A stretch of DNA of 64,000 bases, taken from contig CP099849.1 of assembly GCA_030062745.1 (NCBI GenBank), forward strand, positions 24,602,144 through 24,666,143. The letters are read 5' to 3'. This DNA comes from Capitulum mitella (taxonomy: Eukaryota > Arthropoda > Thecostraca > Pollicipedomorpha > Pollicipedidae). The notes below the pieces were generated by a model that searched no databases, was not told the DNA's origin, and saw only the letters and a program-made list of their open reading frames with translations. Of this stretch, positions 47,736 through 61,500 are shown piece by piece (the stretch's first letter is position 1; each line of letters starts with the position of its first letter). The translations under genes were made by a program, and so were the position numbers.

Positions 47736-50700
47736 GAGGCCGCCTCCGTTACCAGCGGTTCGCCGCAGAGTCGGCCGGCTCGCCATGAGTTCGGCCCATT
47801 ACACCGGGCCGGAACACCCCGTGATAGCGCTCCGGGATCGACCTTGGCTGGAAGGGCCAGCACTTTGTCCGCGTCCTCCCCCGAGACTGTGTACCGCAGA
47901 TACGGACCGCGGTGCTCCCGGTCCGAGAACGGACTGGGAGCAAATCGACGTTCTGTGTAGTGGATCGAATGATTGCTGGTCACGAAAGGTGCACTGCGCT
48001 AGCTGTTTCTCAAGTCTGGACGGTATGCAGCCTTCGGTGATGCGTAAGAATTCCGTCGTGAACGCATTTGCGGCACCATTTCTTATCGGGGTTATCCCTG
48101 CATGTAATGGATGCAGGTCGTTGTATTCCTCGCTCGAAGTTTGGGTCACAATGATTAGTGTGATGTAAATAAACCAATACTTTTCATTTATATTTTCAGC
48201 CACGAAGAAAACAAGTAGAGCGATTGATGTGACTCCATTCTTCCTCAAGATGTCGTCTATGTTATTTCGTAAGGAATGGTAGAATCTGTATAGTTGAACT
48301 TTCGCCGGACGGGAGACATTTTTAGTCGCATCGATGTTGAAGGGGGTCGTGGTGGTGAACACTCTCTCTCTGTTTGACCCATATCTGCGTTAGTGACACG
48401 GGCCAAAGAGCAATTGATTGCTGTATGCCCAAGAAATCCATGGTAACCAGTTCGATCTCGTTAGGTCAACCAGTGACCTTCTAGGTCAGACTAACATTTA
48501 TGTTTGGGAACTAAAGACGGTTTTCCGGAGATAAAACCACACATGTGGGACAAAGAGGCCTCAAATCACCTCCTTTATCGTATTCAGTTCCAAAGTTGTT
48601 TAGGAACATTCCAAGCCAAGAAATCATCATACCTCAATGACCTCGTTTGACCATGAGAAAGCCACTGACTTACCTTAAGTGGCCTGTTTGCATGTGAACT
48701 ACCTTTCTGAAACAACTTCATGCCTGTCATCTGTCGTTTATGCATACTTGCTACCCTAAAAGAAAACAAACCAAAAATTGGCGCAAAAATCGTTCTGCAA
48801 GCCTTCAGTAATGACGTCATGGCCCGGTAACCTAAGATGACCTGGGGTCAGCCTTTTTTTAAACATTCGCAGTGGATCGTCGGCTAGATGTCAAAATTTC
48901 ACGGAGCCCTCGTGCGTCGTATTGCCGCGGTCCCGGAAACACTGCTTTTGGGGGCGGGGCCCACCCCCTCGACAAGCTAGGGTCAACATAGCAGGGGGCC
49001 CTCTCCAATAGTGGTCTGGGCGGGATGACGCTGGCAGCAAACGGAGTGAAGCCGGGAAAGAAGCCCCGTCCAGCAGCCGACTGGAACCGACTGCCCCCGT
49101 GGGAGGCATTGGGGCCTCCTCTGCGGTCGAGCCATGATGGAGAACTGAAACTGAAACCTCTGCCGCGAGCATCAAACACCGACCGGGCGACCGGTGCTGT
49201 TTCCGTGAGCTGAGACGGAATCCTCCACCTTCGGTTCTGTGCAACGCCGGCAGAAGCTTGCTGAAACTCGCGCGGCTAAAACTCTTGCTGGATGGTTTTG
49301 CCTTTGTTACTCGTGCATGACGTGGTCCGGTTTTAGTCCGATCATACTAGTTCGATAATCGGAAATAGCCGAGAACATAAAAAGTGCGTGGCATGCATTG
49401 ATGTGCCTTTGTAATTAGCAGGACTTGCACTGATGACGTCAGCTTTGCAATGTTATTTGCCTTGTTGCGGCAAAGCTGTTGGTTTCCCATTACCTGCACT
49501 TTCTTAGAAACGTTCCTTGTTGTCCTGTCCCAAGTATTTTGTGGCAGGTCGGCGGGGTAAAATTGAATCATGGAACTGCCAGGTCACGCCGGGGCACTGT
49601 GAGATGACTCAATGCAAACACCTCAAGACGTTTTTGCTTGGTAATACTCTGTTATGCCTAGCTATCATTCTTTTTCACGAGTATTGCAACAACATTCATG
49701 CGCTCCCCGAAGTCAGAACCTTGTTCTGCAAGACCAAGGGAATAACTTGCGGAAACAATCAAGAAATTGGGTCTTCTATACGTTACGTGACGTTTTTCCC
49801 ATAGCTTTTTGCCTTGTAGTGCACTTCTAGGCGTAGCGCCTGTCTTGCAGCCATTAGCACAACGCCGATCACTACCCTCATTCCTCTGCCGTTACGCACC
49901 AGAAAATCCCAGGCTAGGTTGATAATAGTCTTTCGCGATGGAAGCTTGTTTCAGGCGTGAAAGTGACGCAGACATGGCATTCCTCTTGCGTGTGCATGTG
50001 GTTTCTCTTAGGTTATTTAATTGTAAAATTGGGAAATTCCGATCCATTTCCGAATTTATGCGCAAAATAATTCCTTGCGCGCAGTGTTTTTGCCAAACGT
50101 GATTATGATTACCCGTTAGGTTTCCGTTTTGCGTCATGCCCTTTCCTGTTTCTTTTAGTAGGTGCCCTTTGAAAAAAGACCATTTGAATTTCACTGCAAA
50201 ATGATGCAAAAGTCTTCTCGCATAAGAGGTAAAAAAGTGTTTCAATGTCGTACTCTCTCACAAACGTTTATGCGTGTCCGAATGAAACCTTCGCCATCAC
50301 GCGCATTTGGCTCAGGATTTCCCCTGGATGAGATCGCCATTCGGCTAGCGATTCAGAATTGAACGCATCCATCAACATCAGTATGAACGAGGACGTTCGT
50401 ACCGGATGTCCCCGTGTAGACTTTCAGTGTGTCTTTGAACCGGCCCCACACGATTCCGGAATTACAGCAGCTATGGTCCGAGCGCATGTATGGGATCGGC
50501 AGCGGGCTGCCGGCGGCTCCGCAGGCCGTGCACACTTCTGGCCGCCATGTGTCCCGGGTGTCTCGGAGAGTGATGTCTCGTGTAGCCGATATTTAGTGTA
50601 TTACCATGAGATTTGTGATTATTCAGTGTCCTTAGCTGGATGAAATATTTTAGTCTGGTAGCAATCTAGAATGTAGCTGGATTAAGCATGCCGATTACAC

Positions 50701-50737
50701 GAATTATGCGTAGCATTGCGAGCAAGCTCAACGCTCA
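47736..50737. other. Unassigned intergenic sequence
   Basis: No supported gene. A GC-rich patch at 48900-49240 has overlapping open frames on both strands without a known motif. Confidence 0.35.
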
Positions 50738-50741
50738 TTAA

Positions 50742-51952
50742 CCCGCGCACGACCCTCGGTCCGTTCCGAACATGGGCGACTGGGGGGGGGGGCAGTTTGC
50801 CGCCCCCTCTAACTCATGAACGGTTGGTCGCAAGATAAAAATAAGCATACCGTTGGAAAGCTTGTGACGAGTAGAGCTCGAAACTGGTCTCATTTTTAGT
50901 TTTAGATAATATGTAAGCAATTTACGCCCTATATATATGTTTTCTCATAGCCGACTTCATGAGACCGAGAAATGGTCTGAATCTCAAGGGCTGTGACTAA
51001 AAACGCTTAGGTAAAGGCACCAGCGCACAAGTAAAGGTCTGCGGATGCCGATACACGTCTAATTTCCCCGATTTGTTCAATATATACGGCGAAACGTTGA
51101 GTTAAAGACACGGCATTCCTCGCGGCAGCTGCTAGGCGTGCGCTGGTGCCGTGTGCACTAACGAATTGACGGGAACTAATCTTAGCGTTCCTTTATTTTC
51201 GCGAAAAAATCTATGTATATTTCATTGATCTTTGTGGTTCTTGTGATGATTTTTCATGCTTAAATTTTGGAAAAACTGATTAAATACCAATCCACAAAGT
51301 TGGCGGAGCTTTATTGGCGAGAGCCTGTTTATTTCCAAAATATGATACTTTTTCTAACTTTTTGAGGTTCCTGGTATTACTTACGTCTGTGCAAATTAGT
51401 TCTGCCATTTTCTACCCATTTTGAGTAATTCATCGATGATTTTGACGGTGGTACATTTTGGCTCACTACAGTTATTCGTGACCTGACCTCAGGTCAATGG
51501 CTGGAAGGCATTGATACTTTGCCCAATGACGGTAACTAGATGTCTGCTTGATTCCACACTAAAAATGTTATGAAATATTCCGTCAATTTTCGAAAAAAAC
51601 GACGAAATGTGTTAAAAATGGGCTTGACCTTATGTCAGTAACCCAGAATATTCCGAAAAATCCGAGATAGCAGACTTGTTGCATCTATCACGTTCAGTAT
51701 CCCTGAAAGTATTGTTGAGATATCTTGTTTTGCGAAAAAGTTACAGGACGCTAAACTTTTTTTGACATAGGTCTGTTTGACCTGACCTTGGTCAGGCACC
51801 TGACCTGACCTGAGGTCAGAATTTTGGCACGAGATGCAAAATCGACGAAGCAAAAAGTACACAAAGTTTTGTGACTCTGTGTTTGTTCGTTCTCTCGTAA
51901 TCTCAGAGAAACCTCAAGGGGGGCAGTCAACTGCCCCCCAGTCGGGGACGGG
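50742..51952 (+). mobile_element. TTAA-flanked non-autonomous element, family B, copy 4
   Basis: TTAA at 50738-50741 and 51953-51956. Left end CCCGCGCACGACCCTCGG, right end AGTCGGGGACGGG. Length 1,211 bp, intact and close to the nested copy at 16188-17403. G-run/C-run folds at 50780-50806 and 51916-51939. No intact ORF. It lies about 600 bp past the orcokinin stop codon. Confidence 0.87.
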
Positions 51953-51956
51953 TTAA

Positions 51957-52558
51957 TCATGGGAAAGAAACAGAGGCTCTAGTTTCTGCTCACCGAGAGA
52001 GCACACCTAAAACCGAGCTTGCGCTTGCTGAAAAACTATCCCGTATTCGGACCTCCGTCCACAGGTCGGCAACTGAAGAAGCCGCCTTCACACCGATCCG
52101 TCGATCCGATTGTCCTCGCGCAACGTTCCGTGAAGCAGTGGCCCGTGCGACGACCGTAAACGAGTGGACGACGACCACTTACAGCACGTGTATTTCATCA
52201 GTGAATAGCACCTCATCACAAAACAAGAACAACGTCTCAGCAAGAATAAATGCTTAGCACATGCAAAAGGGGAAGTCCCCGCTTGCCGTGTTCCGCGCGA
52301 GGGACCGGGTCGGCTGCCGCAGCTCCGGCTGGCGGCCACGGCTCGTCCAGCCTCTAGGACGCCGTGCGCCGGCCGGCCTGTTCTCGGCCGCCGCCAGCGG
52401 CCGCGGCGCTCGGGGGTGACGAGGTCACGGCCGCTGTCCACCGACCCCGGCCCGGGCCGGCGGTCGAGCCCCGGTCCGTTCAGCCCGTCCGGAGCGGTCG
52501 CAAATCGACCCGGTCAGGTAACGTTTGGCGAGAGACTGGCTGCGCCGCCGCGAGCGGC
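51957..52558 (-). other. Presumed 3' UTR and flank of the orcokinin gene
   Basis: GC-rich, with no second gene recognised. I see no AATAAA on the minus strand close to the stop, so the end of the transcript cannot be placed. Confidence 0.4.
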
Positions 52559-55500
52559 CTACATTTTGTCCTTGGCGGTGGCTTCCCGCTTGACGAAGCT
52601 GTTGAAGCCGCTCCTGTCGATTTCGTCGAAGTTGCGCTTCTGCACGCTGGCCACCTGCGACCTCTTGGCGAAGCCGCTGAACCCGGACCGGTCGATCTCG
52701 TCGAAGTTGCGCTTCTTGGCGAAGCCGCTGAAGCCAGAACGGTCGATCTCGTCGAAGTTCCTCTTTTCCGTGCCGAAAGTCAGGCCGCTGAAGAGCGGAC
52801 AAGAGACACGCTGTGAACGACGCCCTCAAGAGTGGAAACACTAGAGCAGGGGACTGCGTGAGATATTAGCCGAGATATCTATACGTTGGATGACGGAAAA
52901 TGAAGGGAGTTAAACTAAACGGGACACATATTGCCTCGACTGGCCCACGATTTTTCTGAGCGAGTTCTCGCGACCACGTCCGTCGCCACGCACCGAACAG
53001 CAAATGACCATTGCCATGTCTTATAATAACATTCATATAATGAAATAGTATTTCCGTCAGGGATAATGGATAATCGATGCATGGATGATGGATGTTATGG
53101 AATAAGCAAGTACGGAGCACAAGGCAGATATCGGAGCCGTTCATACATGTATTTATGTATGTATTTACGTCTTTGGGTGGTCCACGCCAACAGAATAGTT
53201 ATGACGTCCAGCGCCATAAAGATAAGAAATCAGGAAATTTCGTTAAGCACACGGACACAGTACATACACAATCACGCACCGGTTCTTATTAAAAGAAGTT
53301 CAGGTACTGAGTCATTCTTTAAAGACCCTTGTTTTAAAGTGCGAGCAAACCTACTCGCCAGCAGGTGGGTCATGCCTGATGACACCGAATTATACATCGC
53401 TGGGACACGCCTGTAGAATCTCCTGCATTCTTACGAAAACCCTACTCGTGGAGCTAGTGGTCCTGTCTCGAACTACGTTCCACCGTTTTTTTCCTCGTCA
53501 CTTGCAGTGTTGTTATGGATTGCATGAGTAATCTGCGTTCGACGTTAGAGCTTCAGGCGCACCTCATCACCGAACCTTACTGGACCGAGGAAAAGGAAAG
53601 CTGAATAGTAGGCGCATCGCCGTCGTTGTTTCATGAGGCGCTCTGTTGTCACGAGACAGGAAGGGAACGGCCAGTGAAAGGCCTGCTATTAGATTCGATC
53701 CGTGACACCAGTCGTAACGAGCTAGAAGAGGGCAGGAACGGTTAACGAGCACTTCGCCAGCAGCCGTAACAAGCTACAAGAGGACAGGAACGGCCGACGA
53801 GCACTTCGGACGGCGCAGATATGGAGATTCGGATATGCCCGGCTAGATCTGGAACGATTTTCCGGTGAAACTAGGCATGCGGAGGTCCGAGAGTCAGATG
53901 CGATCCCGAGATGCGGTGTTAGAATCAGGAATAACCAGTGGCTTGAGCTTCAGCTACGGACAGTCGTGGCCTCAGCTGTGAGAGAGAATGAAGGACACGT
54001 CCGTCAGCCATGGGTGCAGGATTGTGTTGAATGATAGTGTCAGCGAGTCAGGCCCGTATATCCGGTTTCCCCTCCTTTCCATTACCTTCTCTCTGGACTT
54101 CATCCTCTTCATTTTCGATATTGATCGAAATGAATTAGAAAATCTTTTGTTTTCCGCGAGTTACAGGCTTACATCTCGGCACTGTATAAACCAGCATTCA
54201 AAAGTGCGGAGCCCTAAGCGGTGCGCAGTACACACCGACTGGACTGGTGTGCTCTTTGATGACATTGTCCCTTAATCTGTGCGTTTATGCTGTGTGATTT
54301 ATTTTTAGTTCTGCACGTCATAATTTTGCAAAAAAGGTGAAATTTGGGGTTTGGACGGTTCCATGCCATACCGAGTTTTGGACACACTCACTGTTCAAAG
54401 TTGGTGCTGCACTGCACACCTACTTTTGAAGTTGGTGTGGCGTAGGCCACACCCGCCGCACGGGCATCCTCCACCCACGCCGTCAGCTTTTTTGAAATCT
54501 AACGTAACAACATCCATTGTTGTCCAACATAAACGACATTGAATGGAAAGCAACAAGGAGCACCAGAGTTCGGTGAGCGATTTCAGAGAGATATACGCCG
54601 CGGCGAGGCGGCCGACGCCGCCGGCACGGCAGCCGGAGGCGGACATCCGAGCGTCTGGCCATCTGTAGTGTGCCCGGCTGCCGGCGCGGGAGCTCACTCC
54701 GCATCAGGTCACGCGCCATCGCACCGGCAGGTCCCGAGAGCGATTCGCCGCCGAACAGGAGCCGTTCCGCTAACGGCCGGCGCGGCTTCAACAATGGATA
54801 AGGGTGGGCAGCTGCTCGGCCGAGGCGGGATCCAATACGTCTAGGTTTCATGAACAGTCAATGATGGGTGAGACGGATGTTCCGTTTTGCAGCAGGCCGT
54901 TATGTCAGGTCTATTGCGGTCTGTGGTGTAATTCGGTTAAAAGCGCGAAGTAACTTGATTGCCATTTCTGTTGTCTGGGAACGTGATTCATGCGCGTTTT
55001 TGTGGAATCTAAACAAGCAGCTGGTCCTGCAAACGACCGGTTTTGAGAATGTCGATCACATGAGGTTATTCATGAAGAAAATAAGTTTTAAATACCTTTG
55101 ATGTGAAATATTTAAGCCTGGATATTGTGCTAAATGCCTCTGGGACTCATCAGCTTACTGTTCGATTAACGATATCGGTGGTCTGTTACCGCCAGACAAA
55201 AGTCAAATGTCTTTTTCCCATCTGCATATTGAGGGCAGCTAGCCAAACAAGTCAACTCTGCACACAACCGCAGGGCCCAATTCGTTTCTGTACACGATCT
55301 CATTAATTCATCTGTTTGCTGTATGTTGCCACAAAGAATCCGTCAGAACTTTTGATCCATAACGCTCAATGCATATTGGTCGTGGGTGGTTGCAGCGGCG
55401 CGCTATATTGCAACAGTCATGCTATATTGCACTAGACATACCGGCAAATCCATGGATCTTCAAAAGAGGTCATTTGGCGTTAAAGTACAGCCTTGTTTTT

Positions 55501-58500
55501 TCTCTACATCGAACTTGTTTACTTTTTGCTCTCGCAGTCTGCTTCATATCTCGTCTAAAAACCACTGGCACACAGTGACCCCTCATACGGCCTCGCTTGA
55601 CCTTCGACGTTTATCGGCAGCCCGGTGAGACCCGTTTTGACGGAGACAAGGTTCAGTATGGCGACTCTGGACCCACGCCAGCCAGCGGACTGCGTCTGCT
55701 GACAGTCTGGCTCACCCTCGAATGATCAGACTTGCAGTGTTTGATCACACTGTCACGGACAGGCGTATGGTCATGCAAATGGTTGGTTTCTGAACTATTT
55801 AACGACGCTCTCGACTGCCAGAGTCATTCTTTGTCGCAGCCTCTGACGCCGGCTGTCGCGGAGGACGGCGAAATGTCGCTATTACCCCGGGTCATGCAAC
55901 CGAAAAACAGACAGATATACGGACATATGTACGGGAACTTAGGTTAACAAACGGACAGACAGACAGACAGACAGACGCACTCACCTGAGCGAGTCGAGGC
56001 GTTTCTCGACGCCGAACGAGAGGCCACTGAGCGGGTCCAGAGCACGCACCTCCCGGCTGGTGTATATGTCGGGATGGTTCTCTGCAACGACGTCATCATC
56101 GTTACGGAGGTCCCGACATATCATCCCGACATGTCGGGACATCGTCACAGGTGGCGCTCCGCAACGACGGGACATCATCAGGGATTCGGGGTGGATGCTG
56201 CGCATTCACACGCTGACGGGTTCTTGGAGAGCACGCGCGGCCACGACGGTGGTATCCGGCGCAGCCGATGCTTCGTCGACCCTGGCCTGAGGACATTATG
56301 CTGAAGTGAACGAGAAGCGACAGAAATACTGTCGCTCCACGTCATTCTCTTACACACTTTTTGATCCGATGGACATCTGAGTGAGTCACTGCAGGCGATT
56401 TCCTCCATCCGGTCTCTTTCTCCGTCCTTCGTCCTTCTACGTCTTTCGTCTCCGTCTTTCCTCCCCGTTTCCCCGCCATAGCCTCCGGAATAGCCGACAG
56501 GAGATTCCAGCCGAAACCGTGGCGGTAAAGTTGGCGCGCGGCCGCCGGCAAGTGCACGGAGGCCTCAAATGGTGGCGCGCGAGCCGGTCTCTCCGGCCAC
56601 TTGGGCGCGGCCGGCTGCAGGATATGAACCCAGTGCACTTAGCGACACAGCAGGATACACTGGCCCTCTCTGAATGCAAAGTGGTGAAAACTGCAGCTGG
56701 CTGCAGTACAGAATATTTCATAGAAAACTGCCAACCAGAAAACTTCTTCGCCTTTAACCCTATTCCCGGCAGGGGGGGGGGGCGGAATCCGCCCCCCCTC
56801 GGGTTTTTTGCTTGCCAATTCCAGGTTTTTTAACGCAGCTTCACGAAACTTGGTGACTTTTCCTAGCTATTCCTTCTACGCGCCGTGACAAAATTTCGAA
56901 ATTCTATTTTGCTCAGGGGCGGAGCCAGGCAACGTTTTTGGGAGGAACCTCAGGTCATTTTTGGCCATGTTGAGGGTAAAAGGAAAATGTCTGCCAAAAA
57001 CAGAGTTTTTAAGATAGAACTTAAAACTTTATATGAATGTATAGCTAAATAGTTGGGCAATGTGCATGTGTAATTTTGTTTATCTGAGGTCACTTAACAA
57101 GGTCAGGTCAAGGTCAAAAGTCAAAATTTGTTTTTTCGCAATAATTTCGGCGCCGTTTTTTCAAATATTAAACCCGGAATATATATGACGTAGCAAGCAA
57201 CGTACCCTCTACTTGTGTACCAAGTTACAGCTTGATATCATGTCGGGTCACGGAGCTATGACCTAAAATGTCAGTGCGCGTACCCTATATCGCAAAAGCC
57301 AAAAAATGAATTTTTTGGAATAGAGTGAATTTAATCGATTAAAAACGTTTACAGATAATATTGAATGCACACGACATCATTCCAGGTGACCCCAAGGTCA
57401 CTGGAGGTCATTTAAGGTCAAAGGTCACAAGTTGATCTGAAGAACGTGTGACCATGACAGTTCCCCTTTTTTATGTCCCTGGCACCGCCTATGCTAACAT
57501 TATACAAACATTGTAATGCGATTTGTACTTCTTTAGCATAACATGACTAGCAGAAGCTAAAAAAGTGTTTTGGCCTCTTTTGTTCATTCCGTTATTAGAA
57601 AACTAATCCCCCTATTTTTAAAACCCTGTGAACGCCCATGAATTTTCTCAAAATTTCATATTTGCATACCCATGGTAAAAGCCCTATCCATAATCTCTCG
57701 ATTGATGTCAGTTTCATCGAAATCGGTCCATAAACAACGGAGTTATAAGAAGTCAAAAAGTACCCCCCATTTGGACATTTTTGCCCCCCCCGTATCCACA
57801 AATTTCAAAATTTTGAAAATTTGTTTTTATAAAAATGTAGTTCACGTCACGGCAAATCGATTGCCGTTTGTTGCGATGAAATCGGATAAGTAGTTCTCGA
57901 GATCTCAGGGGGGGGGCCGAATCCGCCCCCCCTGCCGGGAATCGGCCATACCGTCTAGCCCTCCGGGAATAGGGTTAAGGTATGGTAATTAATGATTCAA
58001 GCTCCTCTTGCAGACGGAGAGCAGAGACCATGAGCAATTTCTTTTTCACCGGTGAAAGAACGGCTGTTCTCTGGCAATCTTTAACCGGTACATTTCAACG
58101 GCATACGAATCCGGGCGTCGTAATGCTCCACCGACAGGTGATTTTTGGTTGCCTCGGGAGCCGGTAGTTCAGCCTCGACCTCGGCCTGCTGCTGCTGAAA
58201 GCGTTGATTGGGAAACAATTTATGTCTGGTGGCTCACTGTCGCTACGGCACTTCAGGGCGTTCATGAAAGTCACGGCCGAAATCCAGTGGTATGCAGCTA
58301 TGGAAACCGGAAAGCAGGAACGATTTGTTGTTTAGCGTTCAGGGATGTAGGAAAGGGGAGCCATGGGGCCATGCCCCTGCCTCCCCCCTGAGCCAAGCGC
58401 TCTACGGTCTATTCTATATATTTAGTGATTTCGCAGGGATATGAAATAATGATCATAGATATGACGCAAAATCAAACATTATAAGTTTTTGCTGTGCATC

Positions 58501-61500
58501 GAATTTGAGACCAGTTACAAAAAATTGCTGTTTTTTTTCTATAAATCTTGTTATGTGTTGGTGGTATATGACCAAGTTTGACATTTGCCCCCTTCCCCTC
58601 AGGGAAATCCTAGCTACATACCTAACGGCGTCTGATGTTGGAAGTATTAGAAGTAGTAAATTATGTTCCCGAAGAATGTTTGTTTTGAATGAATATTTTA
58701 GAACTATGTTTTAGTGATTGGAAGTAAGAAATTGTGTTTTTCAGCCTCAGTGAAATGCGCACACTCACCCTTCTGTGTTGTGGCTGACCTGACCCGGTCA
58801 TCGACCGACTCGGCGGCCGCCGCGGAGGTCGCTTTGGCCTGTCGCTGAGGCGTGTCGCATTTGTGTCACAGCTGGGTGAATTGTGTGATTGTGGCGTATG
58901 TGCATGTGTGGTGTGTTTGTAATGTGCGTCAGTGTATTGTAAGCAGAAAATAAATTGATCATACTATGACAGGTGGTGAAGGCTTATGTGCAGCCGAAAT
59001 ACTACGGGCTTGTGGCTAAATGCACAACCCTCCCAGTGTTTCTAACAAGCTTTCTTGCTTCGCGCGCTGATAAAGAACAATGAATGCTGCAAGTGGGTGT
59101 GACGAGTACGGATTACATTATTTACTTACGAGTTGCCCATTACCAGACGTTTTGGTCAACTCGGTTTGTCTCTTGAATAGGCGTTTTATATACGTTACCA
59201 CAATTCAAGTCTAGATAATTCAACCAGCATACCAGCAGCGAACCTTTATGGCTGTGTTTTCCGAAAGCGAAATGACGCATATAATAAGACCCGCATGGTG
59301 TCTTCCTCATAAACTACCGCACTTGGTTCACCAGATGTCATGATATTGACTTACATCAGTAAACCAGATGAAGTGGCGGCACTAGAGACCTCTGGCGAAT
59401 TCAACTCGGCATTTCATATGTGAGACACTGATGGCACTGCATTTAAAGTGCCAATAAGAAGGCGTTGAATGACGAGAAAACATTCCATTTTATGTCATCG
59501 GTTACGAAGTTGAGCACCATGTGACAAGTTTCATTACGGATGGTCCGCTCCGAGACGGCCACTCAGCGACAATTCGCGGCCGCCATCTTTGATGAGGCCA
59601 AGACCCCGGCACTCCCCCGAGGCCGGCAGCAAACTCCGATAATGAACTCGTTAATGTGCGCGCCGCAATCATACACCGCGGCCGCGGCGACCTCGGGTGG
59701 TATCAGGCAAATGAACGCGCCGCCGCAAGAGGATGCGGGACAAAAACAGGCCGGCCGGAGCGGCGCGTGAGACGCGTGCGAGCGGCGTCTGATCGATGCC
59801 CGGCGGGTTGCCTACCGTTCCAGGACGCGTCGCCGCCTGGGAGGGTTTTCGTGTCGGCCGCGGCGCTATTGTCGAGCTCCGCCGGAGACGGGCTGCTCTG
59901 CGGCCGGCGCCGCGGTTACATGCATCACACAGACCGGATTCGGCCGGCCTGACTGATGGCGTGGTGCGCCTCAGGACTGCGCCGTGAGTGCGGGCTCCGG
60001 GGATCGGGCAGCGGGCGGAGCTGGAGGGAAGGCCTCCAGCCGGATGTGTTGAGCCAAGGCTGGTTGGGCTCCCCCCGACCAGCCTTGGCTTTAGCTTTAC
60101 CCTGTGCTAAAAACATCCAGTTCGGATGTCCATTAGGAGATAGGGAGGACGTGTCCTGTACTTGGCGATGTGAATTATGGCGCGGTGCAAAGTGTCATCG
60201 TCGAGTGAGAATCATTACCACGTTGTTTTAGCACATGTTGAAGCCAAATGAACTCAGATCAAGTTGCACAGTCAATGTGCATGATTTCATCTATCAATAA
60301 TCTTAGCAAGTTCTTGCGTACCGTCTCATACCGCTAATGAACATAAATGTGTTCTTTGAAAGTAGTACACATAAATAGAGTTTGAAGCCTGCTATCAATT
60401 GTGCAATGAATAAAAATATTAAGGTTGTCCTCCCTTCAAGGCAAATGATCAACTGCTAGATAAGACGATGGGTAGATAATCATCGCAATAAATAGTAGTT
60501 TCAGCGGTGGAACCATCTATACTTTTAGTGTTGCAAATGTAACACCAATAATCCTAAAATCCTCATTTAGGCCTGTTGCAGTGGGTGGGAAGACTGGACC
60601 TGAAATTGCTCCTTGCGGCACCAATATTTTGAATGTGATTCCGCCGCTGGTAAACTTGCTTCATTTGTGTCCTTTCGACCAGTAGGTACATCGAACGAAA
60701 TCGTTTTGGACGTCGCATATGTTTAACGCCACTGGGCGAGCTGCCTTAATAGTTTCGCTTTCTCTGTTAGATAGTGAGTGTGCTCCGACGATCAGGTCTT
60801 AAAATGTCGCGAAAATTGGCAGGGTTATTTTTTGTCGCAATCCTGGAAATGAACCAAATGCGAATCAAAGCAGAAGGCATATAGATCATGCTATCAGGAT
60901 TCCAACATTGACGTCGCAGAACTACCGTCTGCGCGTGTCATGTGTTTTTCGAATCGTCTTCGCATCTCGCCATCAACGAGGCCCTGGAAGACCCGGAACA
61001 TCTGTTCGGTGCCAACCCTCAGCCAGTCCATATCCCACGCGCAACCGCAACACGTGCCGGAAAGCTCGTCTCCAGCGGACCTTTACAACTAACTCGGAAA
61101 TTAATCTCGCACCGTGACAACGTTCCCTTCGTTCCCATCATACATCACGTCGGAGAGGCCGGTGGCTGATTTATCTGGGACCGAGCGGCCGCCGGCGGGC
61201 GGCCGGCTTCCCCCGAGCCCGCGCCGCAGGGAGCCCAGGGGCTCGCAATCACGGCCGGAGGGTTGCGCCAGTCCGCGCCAATCGGGCGACCTCGTTACCG
61301 CCGCCACCTGCCGACTGTCAAGCGGCGGCGCGCGGTTCTCTCCGGCCGCCCACAGGGCCTCCGGAGCCGGCCGATCGGTCGGCGCGGCCGGCCGCCGCCG
61401 CCCGCAGGCGCCGCCACTGGCGGCCGCCCTTTGTTTCGCTGGTCGCGTCGGGTCGGCGGAGTTCAGCGGGCGTCTCGGCGACGGCCGGGTCGTCGGGACC

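Noticed and set aside
47289-47786. 165-codon Ser/Gln-rich minus-strand frame
   Set aside because: Explained by the CTGCTGACT minisatellite.
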